A stretch of 64,000 nt of DNA, from assembly GCA_013214575.1 (NCBI GenBank), contig JABSSD010000134.1, forward strand, positions 24,199 to 88,198, written 5' to 3'. Origin of the DNA: Paracoccaceae bacterium (GTDB lineage: Bacteria > Pseudomonadota > Alphaproteobacteria > Rhodobacterales > Rhodobacteraceae). Shown here piece by piece: positions 43,424-52,575 of this stretch. A program made the position numbers and the translations under genes. Below the pieces are notes generated by a model, which was not told the origin of the DNA, made no database searches, and saw only the letters and a list, made by a program, of their open reading frames with translations. Numbering within the stretch: the stretch's first letter is position 1; each line of letters opens with the position of its first letter.

Positions 43424-44008
43424 TTACCGTTTCCGGTCGCGGCGCGCACTCATCGGCTGGAAGGCAACGCCAACATGGGCTTCGCAATAGGGCTTGCCCT
43501 GTTGTACGGTCAGGCCACAGAACCAGAAATCCTCGGTTGCGGGATCGCCAACCGGCCATTTGCAGGTGCGCTCGGTCAGATCCATCAGCGACAGGCGCTT
43601 TGCCTTCTTCTCGATCTCGTTGACCTTGGCCAGCGCCTCGGGGCTGATTTCATTGGCCGAGGGCTGCGGTGGCAGCGGCTGTCCGGCCGGAATGATCTGC
43701 TTGCGCACCGGCAGATTGGGCCTGCTGTCGGCGGATTTGGGCTGAGCAGGCGGGATCGGGCGGGCGGGCTCGGTCTTGGGCTGCGCCTTGGGCTTGACGG
43801 CGGGCTTGGCCACGACCGCCGGCTTTTCCTTGGGCTCGGCTGATTTGGCAGCGCCAGTGGAATTGCGGTTGGACAGGCCCAACCGGTGCACCTTGCCGAT
43901 CACCGCGTTCCGGGTGACACCGCCAAGTTCTTTGGCGATCTGGCTGGCCGACTGACCCTCGCCCCACATTTTCTTGAGCAATTCAACGCGCTCGTCTGTC
44001 CAGGACAT
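43424..44008 (-). CDS. GcrA family cell cycle regulator
   Basis: MSWTDERVELLKKMWGEGQSASQIAKELGGVTRNAVIGKVHRLGLSNR; C-terminal CKWPVGDPATEDFWFCGLTVQQGKPYCEAH. Confidence 0.95.
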   Translation of the reverse strand: MSWTDERVELLKKMWGEGQSASQIAKELGGVTRNAVIGKVHRLGLSNRNSTGAAKSAEPKEKPAVVAKPAVKPKAQPKTEPARPIPPAQPKSADSRPNLPVRKQIIPAGQPLPPQPSANEISPEALAKVNEIEKKAKRLSLMDLTERTCKWPVGDPATEDFWFCGLTVQQGKPYCEAHVGVAFQPMSARRDRKR

Positions 44009-44167
44009 ATCTTGCCTTTCCAAGCTAAAAGCGGCCCCAAGAAACCTGCGGCCGCCATAGTATTCTATATTGGTGCCTATTCTAGTCACTGCGCCGCGAG
44101 ATACAAGCCATCTTGCACCTGACGGCTCAGGGGTTATGCAGGCCGGACACAGCAACTGGAGGTAGCT

Positions 44168-44980
44168 ATGTCAGACACCGGATATCGCATCGGCCTGGGC
44201 GAGCGCCGCTTTGGCCGGGTCAATTGGCTGGGGCTGCGCACGATGGCAGGGCGCGAGGTCCAGCGCTTTCTGGTGGTCTGGACCCAGACACTGTTGGCGC
44301 CTTTGGTCACCTCGGCGCTGTTTCTGCTGATTTTTACCATCGCCATTGGGCCGCGTCGTGGCGATGTCATGGGGGTGCCATTCCTGACGTTTCTGGCGCC
44401 GGGTATCATGATGATGACGGTGATCCAGAACGCCTTTGCAAACACGTCCTCGTCGATCATGATCTCGAAAATACAGGGAAATATCGTTGATACGCTGATG
44501 CCGCCGCTGTCTGCGCTTGAGCTTCTGCTGGGCTATCTGGCGGGCGGAGTCCTGCGCGGCACCTGTGTTGCTCTGGGCATTGCACTGGGACTTGGGCTGG
44601 TGCTGGGCATCTGGCCGAGCTACCCAGTTGTGACCCTGGTCTTTGTGGTGTTGGGCGCGGCGTTTCTGGGCGGCCTGGGGGTCATTGCCGGCATCTATGC
44701 CAACAAGTTTGATCAGATGGCGGCGATCACCAATTTCATCATAACCCCACTGGCCTTTCTGTCCGGCACTTTCTACTCGGTGGCGGCGCTGCCGCCGGTG
44801 CTGAACACGCTGACCCATCTCAATCCGGTGTTCTACCTGATCGACGGCGTGCGATTCGGTATGATTGGCACCTCCGACAGCTCGCCCTGGCTGGGGCTGC
44901 TGGTCTGTGGTTGCGCGACGGCTGTGGTCTGGCTGCTGGGCTGGGCTATGCTGCGCTCGGGGTATCGTCTGAAGGCGTGA
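44168..44980 (+). CDS. ABC-2 type transporter permease
   Basis: Six-TM pattern; TFLAPGIMMMTVIQNAFANTSSSIMISKIQGNIVDTLMPPLSALELLLGY. Confidence 0.9.
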   Translation: MSDTGYRIGLGERRFGRVNWLGLRTMAGREVQRFLVVWTQTLLAPLVTSALFLLIFTIAIGPRRGDVMGVPFLTFLAPGIMMMTVIQNAFANTSSSIMISKIQGNIVDTLMPPLSALELLLGYLAGGVLRGTCVALGIALGLGLVLGIWPSYPVVTLVFVVLGAAFLGGLGVIAGIYANKFDQMAAITNFIITPLAFLSGTFYSVAALPPVLNTLTHLNPVFYLIDGVRFGMIGTSDSSPWLGLLVCGCATAVVWLLGWAMLRSGYRLKA

Positions 44981-45890
44981 TAGTGCGGGCCGGGCGTCGG
45001 CTGCGGGGCGGGCGCTGGCGCCCCTCGCGCCAGGCCAGCACCAGAGCACCGGTGAGGATAATGGCGGCGCCCAGCAGGGTCACCGCATCCGGGGCGACAC
45101 CAAAGCCAAGGAAATCATACAGGGCGGCAAAAATCAGCGTGGCATAGCTGAACGGCGCCACAAACGAGGCATCGGCGCGGGCCATCCCGTTGATGAAGCA
45201 GGCCTGGGCACAGGCCATCAACAGTCCCAAAGCGACCAGTGCGGCCCATTGCGCCGGGCTGGGCATCTGCCAGACCGGCAGCACAGCCGCCGAGGCGATC
45301 AGCATGCCAATGGCGTTATTGATCAGCAGCACCTGCAGCGGCGGCTCACGGTTAGCCAGTTTCTTGATGAAAATCAGCTCCAGCCCCATAATCATCGCTG
45401 CACCCAGCGCCAGCAGCGCCGCGGGCTGAAAGCTGGCCGGGGTCGGGCGCAGCAACACCATGGCGCCAATCAGCGCGACAGCCGCAGCGCCCCAGCGCCA
45501 GCGGCCGACCCTCTCGCCCAGCAGCGGGATTGCCAGCATCATGCCAAACACCGGGTTCAGAAAGGTGATCGCAGTGGCATCGGCCAGCGGGATGAAGGCC
45601 ACCGAGGCAAACATCAGCGATACCCCGGCCCAGCCGAAAGAGGTCCGGCCGATGTGCAATCTCCAGTTTGGCGGCGTCAGGCGCGGCCGCATCACCGCCG
45701 CAACCGAGGAAATGGCCAGAAAGGCAAAGACAAAACGTCCATGGCTGATCTGCAGCGGATGCAAGGCCGGGCCCAGCAAATCAGTGCCCAGTGCCTTGGC
45801 CATCAGCATGGTGCCGGCAATGAAGATGGTGGCCACCAGAATGAAGCTGGCAGCCTGCGCCGGGTTATCGGTGTTTGCTGTGCTCATCAC
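44946..45890 (-). CDS. DMT/EamA family transporter
   Basis: Ten hydrophobic segments; ADATAITFLNPVFGMMLAIPLLGERVGRWRWGAAAVALIGAMVLLRP. Confidence 0.92.
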   Translation of the reverse strand: MMSTANTDNPAQAASFILVATIFIAGTMLMAKALGTDLLGPALHPLQISHGRFVFAFLAISSVAAVMRPRLTPPNWRLHIGRTSFGWAGVSLMFASVAFIPLADATAITFLNPVFGMMLAIPLLGERVGRWRWGAAAVALIGAMVLLRPTPASFQPAALLALGAAMIMGLELIFIKKLANREPPLQVLLINNAIGMLIASAAVLPVWQMPSPAQWAALVALGLLMACAQACFINGMARADASFVAPFSYATLIFAALYDFLGFGVAPDAVTLLGAAIILTGALVLAWREGRQRPPRSRRPARTITPSDDTPSAA

Positions 45891-45933
45891 TCTGCGATGC
45901 GACAGCTGGTCAGCTTATGCAAGACCAAAGCTA

Positions 45934-45977
45934 TTGGGGCGCTGCCCCAAACCCCGGGATATTGTCAGCCAGATGAA
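45934..45977 (+). repeat. dispersed intergenic repeat, copy 7
   Basis: TTGGGGCGCTGCCCCAAACCCCGGGATATTGTCAGCCAGATGAAC. Confidence 0.75.
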
Positions 45978-46271
45978 CAGCGGATCCTTTGGGCGGCGGT
46001 TCGGGATCGGCACCGGGGCCCTGCCATATTGACCGGTGGGGCTGCGCAAAAAGGCTTTCCTTTCCCAATAACTTCCGATATGTGCTGCCGTTATGATCAA
46101 ACGCGCCTATATCACCCCGCCGACCATGGCCCTGCGACGCCGACGCTAATTTAGCGTTTCGGCCCCTTGATCCCTGCGCTTTTATCTCTGCGCAAACCTT
46201 ATCAACATCGTTGACCAACAGCCCAGCCTCATGCATTTCTTGGGCTTCTATTTCCGAAAAGGATGATCCTG

Positions 46272-47459
46272 ATGATCGCTTCCGTTCTGCCAACCTATAA
46301 CCGCGCCCCTTTGAACTTTGTCAAAGGCGAAGGTGCCTGGCTGATCGAGGCGGACGGCCGACGTTTTCTGGATCTTGGTGCCGGTATTGCGGTGAATGTG
46401 TTGGGTCATGCCCACCCGGCTCTGGTCGCGGCGCTTACCGAGCAGGCGCAAAATCTGTGGCATGTGTCAAACCTCTACCAGATCCCGCAGCAACAGGCGC
46501 TGGCCGACAGGCTGGTCGAACATACTTTTGCCGACACCGTGTTCTTCACCAACTCGGGCACCGAGGCCTGCGAACTGGCGGTGAAAATGGCGCGCAAATA
46601 CTTCTTCGACAAAGGCGAAGAGCAGCGGATCGAGATCCTCACATTTGACGGCTCTTTCCATGGCCGCTCGTCGGCCGGCATCGCCGCCGCTGGCTCCGAG
46701 AAAATGGTCAAGGGTTTCGGCCCGGTGCTGCCAGGTTTTGTGCATCTGACCTTTGGCGATCTCGACGGCGTTAGCAATGCGATCACCGACCAGACGGCGG
46801 CGATCATGATCGAACCTATTCAGGGCGAGGGCGGTATCCGCGCGGTTCCCGACGCGGAAATGAAGGCGCTGCGGGCGCTCTGTGACGACCATGGCCTGCT
46901 GCTGATCCTCGACGAGGTGCAATGCGGGGTCGGCCGGACCGGCAAGCTGTTTGCTCATGAATGGGCGGGTATCACCCCGGATATTATGATGGTCGCCAAA
47001 GGCATCGGCGGCGGCTTTCCTCTGGGTGCGGTGCTGGCCACCGAACAGGCCGCCTCTGGCATGACCACCGGCACCCATGGCTCCACCTTTGGCGGCAACC
47101 CGCTGGGCTGCGCGGTTGGCTGTGCGGTGATGGACCATGTCACTGACCCAGAATTTCTGGAGGAGGTGAATCGCAAGGCAGGGCTGCTGCGGCAAAAGCT
47201 CGAAGGTCTGATCGACGGCCACCCGGAGGTTTTTGGTTCGGTGCGCGGCTCTGGCCTGATGCTGGGTCTCAAATGCAAGCTGCCCAATATTGACGTAGTC
47301 AATGCGGGCTATGACAATCTGGTCATCACCGTCCCTGCCGCCGACAATGTTATCCGGCTGTTGCCGCCGCTCACCCTCAGCGACGATGACATCGCAGAGG
47401 CGGTGATCCGCCTCGACAAGGTGGCAACCCAGCTCTCAGGCCAGCTTACAGCCGCTTGA
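46272..47459 (+). CDS. argD: acetylornithine/succinyldiaminopimelate aminotransferase
   Basis: [95 protein letters not shown]. Confidence 0.95.
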   Translation: MIASVLPTYNRAPLNFVKGEGAWLIEADGRRFLDLGAGIAVNVLGHAHPALVAALTEQAQNLWHVSNLYQIPQQQALADRLVEHTFADTVFFTNSGTEACELAVKMARKYFFDKGEEQRIEILTFDGSFHGRSSAGIAAAGSEKMVKGFGPVLPGFVHLTFGDLDGVSNAITDQTAAIMIEPIQGEGGIRAVPDAEMKALRALCDDHGLLLILDEVQCGVGRTGKLFAHEWAGITPDIMMVAKGIGGGFPLGAVLATEQAASGMTTGTHGSTFGGNPLGCAVGCAVMDHVTDPEFLEEVNRKAGLLRQKLEGLIDGHPEVFGSVRGSGLMLGLKCKLPNIDVVNAGYDNLVITVPAADNVIRLLPPLTLSDDDIAEAVIRLDKVATQLSGQLTAA

Positions 47460-47460
47460 T

Positions 47461-47507
47461 CTTCTTCTTGTTGAAAATACCTCGGGGGTCCGGGGGCAGC
47501 GCCCCCG
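47461..47507 (-). repeat. dispersed intergenic repeat, copy 8
   Basis: CTTCTTCTTGTTGAAAATACCTCGGGGGTCCGGGGGCAGCGCCCCCG (reverse orientation), between argD and argF. Confidence 0.75.
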
Positions 47508-47535
47508 CCCTGACCCTACAATAAGCGAAAACACT

Positions 47536-48462
47536 ATGAATCATTTCCTAGACATCCATAAGACAAACCCTGATGAGCTGCGCTGCATGATCGACCAGGC
47601 CAGTGCGATGAAACAGGCCCGTCTGACCCGCCCCAAGGGCGCGCCGGACGATGATCAACCGCTGGCGGGCCGCATGGTGGCGCTGATCTTTGAGAAACCC
47701 TCAACCCGGACCCGGGTGTCGTTTGATGTTGGCGTGCGCCAGATGGGCGGCCAGTCGATGGTGCTGTCGGGCAGTGACATGCAGCTGGGCCATGGCGAAA
47801 CCATCGCCGACACCGCCCGGGTGCTGTCGCGCTATGTGGATATGATCATGATCCGTACCTTTGACGAGACGGTGCTGATGGAGATGGCTGAATACGCCTC
47901 GGTGCCGGTGATCAACGGCTTGACCGACCGCACCCACCCTTGCCAAATCATGGCGGATATCCTGACCTTTGAGGAACATCGTGGCCCGATCCGGGGCAAA
48001 AAAGTAGTCTGGGCCGGCGACGGTAACAACGTCTGTGCCTCATTCCTGCATGCCGCCGGACAATTTGGCTTTGACCTGACCTTTACCGGCCCGGCCCAGC
48101 TGGATCCCGAGGATGAATTTATCGGCCTGGCCCGCAAGGCGGGCTCGAAGGTGGTGATCGAACGCGATGCGCGCAAAGCCGTCGAAGGGGCTGATCTGGT
48201 AGTGGCTGATACCTGGGTGTCGATGCACGACAGCCAATCCTCCAAGGAACGCCGCCACAACATGCTGCGCGGCTACCAGATCAACACCGAGCTGATGCGC
48301 CACGCCAAGCCGGACGCGCTGTTCATGCACTGTCTGCCCGCCCACCGCGAAGAAGAAGTTACCTCCGAGGTGATGGACGGTCCACAGTCGGTGATCTTTG
48401 ACGAGGCCGAAAACCGCCTGCACGCGCAGAAGGCCATCATGCGCTGGTGCCTGGAGGTCTAA
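47536..48462 (+). CDS. argF: ornithine carbamoyltransferase
   Basis: [54 protein letters not shown]. Confidence 0.96.
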   Translation: MNHFLDIHKTNPDELRCMIDQASAMKQARLTRPKGAPDDDQPLAGRMVALIFEKPSTRTRVSFDVGVRQMGGQSMVLSGSDMQLGHGETIADTARVLSRYVDMIMIRTFDETVLMEMAEYASVPVINGLTDRTHPCQIMADILTFEEHRGPIRGKKVVWAGDGNNVCASFLHAAGQFGFDLTFTGPAQLDPEDEFIGLARKAGSKVVIERDARKAVEGADLVVADTWVSMHDSQSSKERRHNMLRGYQINTELMRHAKPDALFMHCLPAHREEEVTSEVMDGPQSVIFDEAENRLHAQKAIMRWCLEV

Positions 48463-48474
48463 GGCGGCTTTGCG

Positions 48475-49380
48475 ATGACCGAGCCAAAATTGCTGCTGCG
48501 GCCCATGCAGGGGGACTATGCGGTCTCTCGGGTCTCGCCTGACAATGGGGTACCAGACTGGGCCAGTGGGTCCGGTCTGGTGACGGTAACCCAGGCCGAG
48601 GATGAGATTTCGGTTCTTTGCCTCAGCCAGCGGGTGCCGCCCCAGGTCGAGCAGTCCGCAGGCTGGACCGCTGTGCAGGTCAGCAATCTGTTTGATTTTG
48701 ACCAACCAGGCGTGGTTCTGGCGGCAGCCCGGCCAGTGTCAGAGGCCGGGTTGGGCATATTTGTGGTCTCAACCTTTTACCGGGATTATCTTCTGATCCA
48801 GCACCGCAGCCTGCGCCGGGCTGAACTGGCCTGGCTTCAGGCCGGACACAGGGTTCAGGCACAGAGCCTGTTGCTGCGCCGCGCGACCCCCGAAGATTGC
48901 GATCGGATTGCCGAGTTCCATGTGCGGATGTGGCGCCAAACATATCGCGACATGGCGCCGGACGCAGCGATTCGGGCGTTGGATTTTGGCCGCCGTCAGG
49001 CCCAGTGGCGCGCCAGGCTTGCGGGTAGTCGGCATCACGCCCTGACCCTGTTGGCGCAGGATGATCAGGGCCAGATCCTTGGCCTTTGTGATCTGGCAAG
49101 ATCCGAGATCGCGGCCTTCCCCGAGGCGATGGAATTGACCAATTTATACGTCGACACTGCGGTCAGCGGGCTTGGCATGGGGCGTCATTTTCTGCGTCTG
49201 GCGCAGCATTGGGCGCAGCGTTCCGGACGATCGGACCTGGTGCTGGCTGTAGTGCGGCAAAACGATGCTGCGCTTGGCTTTTACCGCGCTTGCGGTGGTG
49301 ACCCGGTGGCGACAAGCCTCGATAAAGGGCCGCTGTGGCGCTCAGAGAATGTCATCATGCGCTGGCCTTCGGCGCTGTGA
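48475..49380 (+). CDS. ACT-like domain / GNAT N-acetyltransferase fusion
   Basis: N-term LRPMQGDYAVSRVSPDNGVPDWASGSGLVTVTQAEDEISVLCLSQRVP...GIFVVSTFYRDYLLI resembles COG3603-type ACT domains; C-term LRRATPEDCDRIAEFHVRMWRQTYRD...LTNLYVDTAVSGLGMGRHFL...NDAALGFYRACGG is GNAT. Confidence 0.85.
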   Translation: MTEPKLLLRPMQGDYAVSRVSPDNGVPDWASGSGLVTVTQAEDEISVLCLSQRVPPQVEQSAGWTAVQVSNLFDFDQPGVVLAAARPVSEAGLGIFVVSTFYRDYLLIQHRSLRRAELAWLQAGHRVQAQSLLLRRATPEDCDRIAEFHVRMWRQTYRDMAPDAAIRALDFGRRQAQWRARLAGSRHHALTLLAQDDQGQILGLCDLARSEIAAFPEAMELTNLYVDTAVSGLGMGRHFLRLAQHWAQRSGRSDLVLAVVRQNDAALGFYRACGGDPVATSLDKGPLWRSENVIMRWPSAL

Positions 49381-49461
49381 TCGGGTCCAACCTGCCGCGC
49401 GACAGGGGGGGCTGACGTGGGGCCGGCTGGACCGCTAAAATGCAGCGCGCTTGGGGGCGGC

Positions 49462-50955
49462 TTATCCGACCAGGGTGGTGAGCAGCAGGTAGATGCCTGC
49501 GGACATCACGGCAGCGGCGGGCACGGTGATGACCCAGGCGGCAAGGATGGTCATGAAGTGACTGCGACGCACCAGTTTGCGACGGCGGCGCTCTTCCGGG
49601 GCGAGGGCTTTCTTCTGGGGCCGCTTGGCCGAGGAGTTGCGCAACCGCCGCTCCATATGCCATTCGCGGAAGAATCCGACGCCAAAGACCGCGCCAACGG
49701 CGATATGGGTCGATGAGACAGGCAAGCCCATCCCGCTGGCGACAATCACCGTGATCGCGGCCGATAGGGACACGCAAAAGGCGCGCATCGGGTTCAGTTT
49801 GGTGATCTGGCTGCCCACCATGCGGATCAGCTTGGGGCCGAACAGGAACAAGCCAAACGAGATCCCCATTGCGCCGATCACCATCACCCAGGTTGGGATC
49901 ACCACCTTGGCGGCAAAATCACCAAATTCGGTGGCATGCACGATGGCGGCCAGGGGGCCCACCGCATTGGCCACGTCATTGGCGCCATGGGCAAAGGACA
50001 GCAGCGCGGCAGAGATCACCAGCGGCAGCCGGAACAGCACCTTGAGCGACTTGTTGCGGTTCTCCATGCCCTGTGACTGGCGCCGGATCAGCGGCAGGGT
50101 GATAGCATAAGACAGTGCCCCGATGGCGGCGCCAATGATCAATGCATCCTGCATGTCGATCTTGATCACCCGCTTTAGACCCTTCAGGGCCAGATAGGCC
50201 GAGAACACGCCCGCCATCACCCCGACCAGGATCGGCACCCAGCGGCGGGCGGCGGCAATCTTGTCGTCCTGATAGATAACGCGGGATTTGATCAGCGCCA
50301 GAAACAGCGCCGCAACAATGCCGCCCAGCACCGGTGAGATCACCCAGCTGGCGGCAATCTTGCCCATGGTTGGCCAGTTCACCACGGCCAGGCCGGCGGC
50401 GGCTATGCCCGCCCCCATGACGCCGCCAACCACCGAGTGGGTGGTGGAGACCGGAGCGCCCAGCCAGGTCGCCAGATTGACCCATAAAGCCGCAGAGATC
50501 AGCGCCGCCATCATCGCCCAGATAAAGATATCGGCGCTGCCGTCGGCGCTGGTCATGATGCTGGGGTCAATGATCCCCTTAGAGATCGTCGACACCACAT
50601 CGCCGCCGGCCAGCAAGGCGCCGGCGCTTTCGGCAATGGCCGCAATCAGGATGGCGCCGCCCATGGTCAGCGCATTGGCTCCCACCGCCGGCCCCATGTT
50701 GTTGGCCACGTCATTGGCGCCGATGTTGACCGCCATATAGGCGCCAAAGGCCGCTGCTGCGACCACCACATAATTGATCGGCGTGGTGCCCAGAAGAACG
50801 GCGGCAGCCAGGCCTGCCAGCACGATAAAGACCAGCGCAATGCCCGGACCGACCATTGGTCTTGAGACATAGCCGGTGGCATTTTCAAGAATCGCGATCC
50901 GGTTTAGATCGCGATCAAGTGTCTTCCATTGTCTGCGCTGTGGTTCGTCGGTCAT
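49462..50955 (-). CDS. inorganic phosphate transporter (PiT family)
   Basis: NIGANDVANNMGPAVGANALTM; GAPVSTTHSVVGGVMGAG; SFAHGANDVANAVGPLAAI; GLPVSSTHIAVGAVFGVGF. Confidence 0.95.
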   Translation of the reverse strand: MTDEPQRRQWKTLDRDLNRIAILENATGYVSRPMVGPGIALVFIVLAGLAAAVLLGTTPINYVVVAAAAFGAYMAVNIGANDVANNMGPAVGANALTMGGAILIAAIAESAGALLAGGDVVSTISKGIIDPSIMTSADGSADIFIWAMMAALISAALWVNLATWLGAPVSTTHSVVGGVMGAGIAAAGLAVVNWPTMGKIAASWVISPVLGGIVAALFLALIKSRVIYQDDKIAAARRWVPILVGVMAGVFSAYLALKGLKRVIKIDMQDALIIGAAIGALSYAITLPLIRRQSQGMENRNKSLKVLFRLPLVISAALLSFAHGANDVANAVGPLAAIVHATEFGDFAAKVVIPTWVMVIGAMGISFGLFLFGPKLIRMVGSQITKLNPMRAFCVSLSAAITVIVASGMGLPVSSTHIAVGAVFGVGFFREWHMERRLRNSSAKRPQKKALAPEERRRRKLVRRSHFMTILAAWVITVPAAAVMSAGIYLLLTTLVG

Positions 50956-51047
50956 CGTTTTAGTCCCGGTTGCAAGGATAAGACGCCGGGTAGACCGTCA
51001 CCGGCTTTGGTGCAAGGGATTTGTCCCGGGCCTCTGCGCGGGGCGGG

Positions 51048-51506
51048 TTACAGCTGGCGCAACAGGTCCCGCAGTTTCGGCTCCTGCACCAGATTGGCGG
51101 CCTCGGCGGCGCGAAACCATCGCCGCTTGCGCTGGTGACGCTCGGGGTAGGATTTGGATAATTTGGTCACCTTGGCAATATAGACCAGCGTCTGCACCGT
51201 TTCAGCGCGTCCCTTGCCCAGATTTTTTAGGTATTCGTAATGGCCGATCGGCGCTCCCTGAATGGTGGCCGTCTTGACGCCGGCCTCTTCCCAGGCCTCT
51301 TGCAGGGCCGATTCTGCGCCGTCTTTGCCGCTGATCGGCCAGCCCTTGGGCAGAATCCAGCGTCCGCTGCCGCGGCTGGTGACCATCAGCACATCAATGC
51401 CATCGGCCGTCTCGCGATAACACAGGGCGGCCACCTGCAGGCGTTTGGGTCGAAATAACATCGGCCTGAGAATTTCTTCCCAGGCCCGGGATAAGGAGGG
51501 GGTCAT
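51048..51506 (-). CDS. NUDIX hydrolase
   Basis: GRWILPKGWPISGKDGAESALQEAWEEAGV Nudix box-like. Confidence 0.92.
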   Translation of the reverse strand: MTPSLSRAWEEILRPMLFRPKRLQVAALCYRETADGIDVLMVTSRGSGRWILPKGWPISGKDGAESALQEAWEEAGVKTATIQGAPIGHYEYLKNLGKGRAETVQTLVYIAKVTKLSKSYPERHQRKRRWFRAAEAANLVQEPKLRDLLRQL

Positions 51507-51721
51507 GACTATTCGCAGCCTTTACGGCTTGCCTTAAGTTTGGAATTGGATACCGCATACATAGGGACCAGGTCGGAATATGCAATGTGGGCTGGGGCGA
51601 AGGCTCCGGACTGTTACATTTTCGACGGTTCATTGGTAGGCGGGTGCGGGCGGCTGCGCATTGACAATCTACTGCGACTGGGGCGCCATGCAGCAAATAT
51701 TGACAGGCATAGGAGAGCTCG

Positions 51722-52486
51722 ATGAAATCTGCACTGATCACCGGTGGCGCGCGGGGCATTGGATTTGCCACCGCCAGGGGATTGCTGGCCGAGGGCTGGC
51801 AGGTTGCGATCCTGGATCGGGATGGCGAGGCACTGGCCGCTGCGCTGACGGAGCTTCCGGGCGCCATTGGACTGGCGGGCGATGTGTCGCTGCCCGGCGA
51901 TGTCAGCCGCGCCGTTGCCGAGGTAACAGCGGCTTTTGGCCGTCTTGACGGGCTGGTGAACAATGCCGGTGTGGCTGATTTTGGCCCCATCCGCGACACC
52001 ACATATGAGCGCTGGCAGCGGGTGATGCGGACCAATCTGGATGGGCCGTTTCTGATGACCCAGGGGTTTACCGATCTGCTGGCGGCAGATGGCGGTGGCG
52101 CGGTGGTCAATATCACTTCGATTTCCGGGTTGCGGGCCAGCACCCTGCGGGTGGCCTATGGCACCTCCAAGGCGGCGCTGGCACAGCTGACATTGCAACA
52201 GGCTGCGGAACTGGGCGAGCTGGGCATTCGCGTCAACGCGGTGGCGCCGGGGCCGGTGGCCACCAAGCTGGCGATGGCAGTGCATTCGCCTGAAATCATC
52301 GCCGCCTATCACGATGCTCTGCCCCTGAACCGCTATGGCAAGGAAGACGAGATCGCCGCCGCGATCAATTTCCTGCTGTCTGACAAGGCCAGTTTCATCA
52401 CCGGCCAGATTCTGGCGGTGGATGGCGGCTTTGAGGCGGTGGGCATCGGCTTGCCAGCGCTGCGGGCGGTGGCGCAAGAAAGCTGA
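51722..52486 (+). CDS. SDR family NAD(P)-dependent oxidoreductase
   Basis: ALITGGARGIGFATARGL; LVNNAGVADFG; YGTSKAALAQLT; ITGQILAVDGGFEAVG. Confidence 0.94.
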   Translation: MKSALITGGARGIGFATARGLLAEGWQVAILDRDGEALAAALTELPGAIGLAGDVSLPGDVSRAVAEVTAAFGRLDGLVNNAGVADFGPIRDTTYERWQRVMRTNLDGPFLMTQGFTDLLAADGGGAVVNITSISGLRASTLRVAYGTSKAALAQLTLQQAAELGELGIRVNAVAPGPVATKLAMAVHSPEIIAAYHDALPLNRYGKEDEIAAAINFLLSDKASFITGQILAVDGGFEAVGIGLPALRAVAQES

Positions 52487-52491
52487 CATCC

Positions 52492-52522
52492 GGCCCTGAC
52501 ACTGGGCCCCGTGTCAGGGGCC
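52492..52522. terminator. terminator-like inverted repeat between SDR gene and hrpB (convergent)
   Basis: GGCCCTGACACtgggccccGTGTCAGGGgCC; no clear T-run. Confidence 0.45.
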
Positions 52523-52575
52523 CGTACCAGGACGGTGCGTCGGGCTGACCAGACGTACCGTTTTTCTGGTGTCAA

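Noticed and set aside
44168-44980. ABC-2 permease as the missing partner of the KpsT-like ATPase
   Set aside because: It lies over 4 kb away on the other strand and resembles the YadH-type rather than the KpsM-type permease family; no direct support for pairing.
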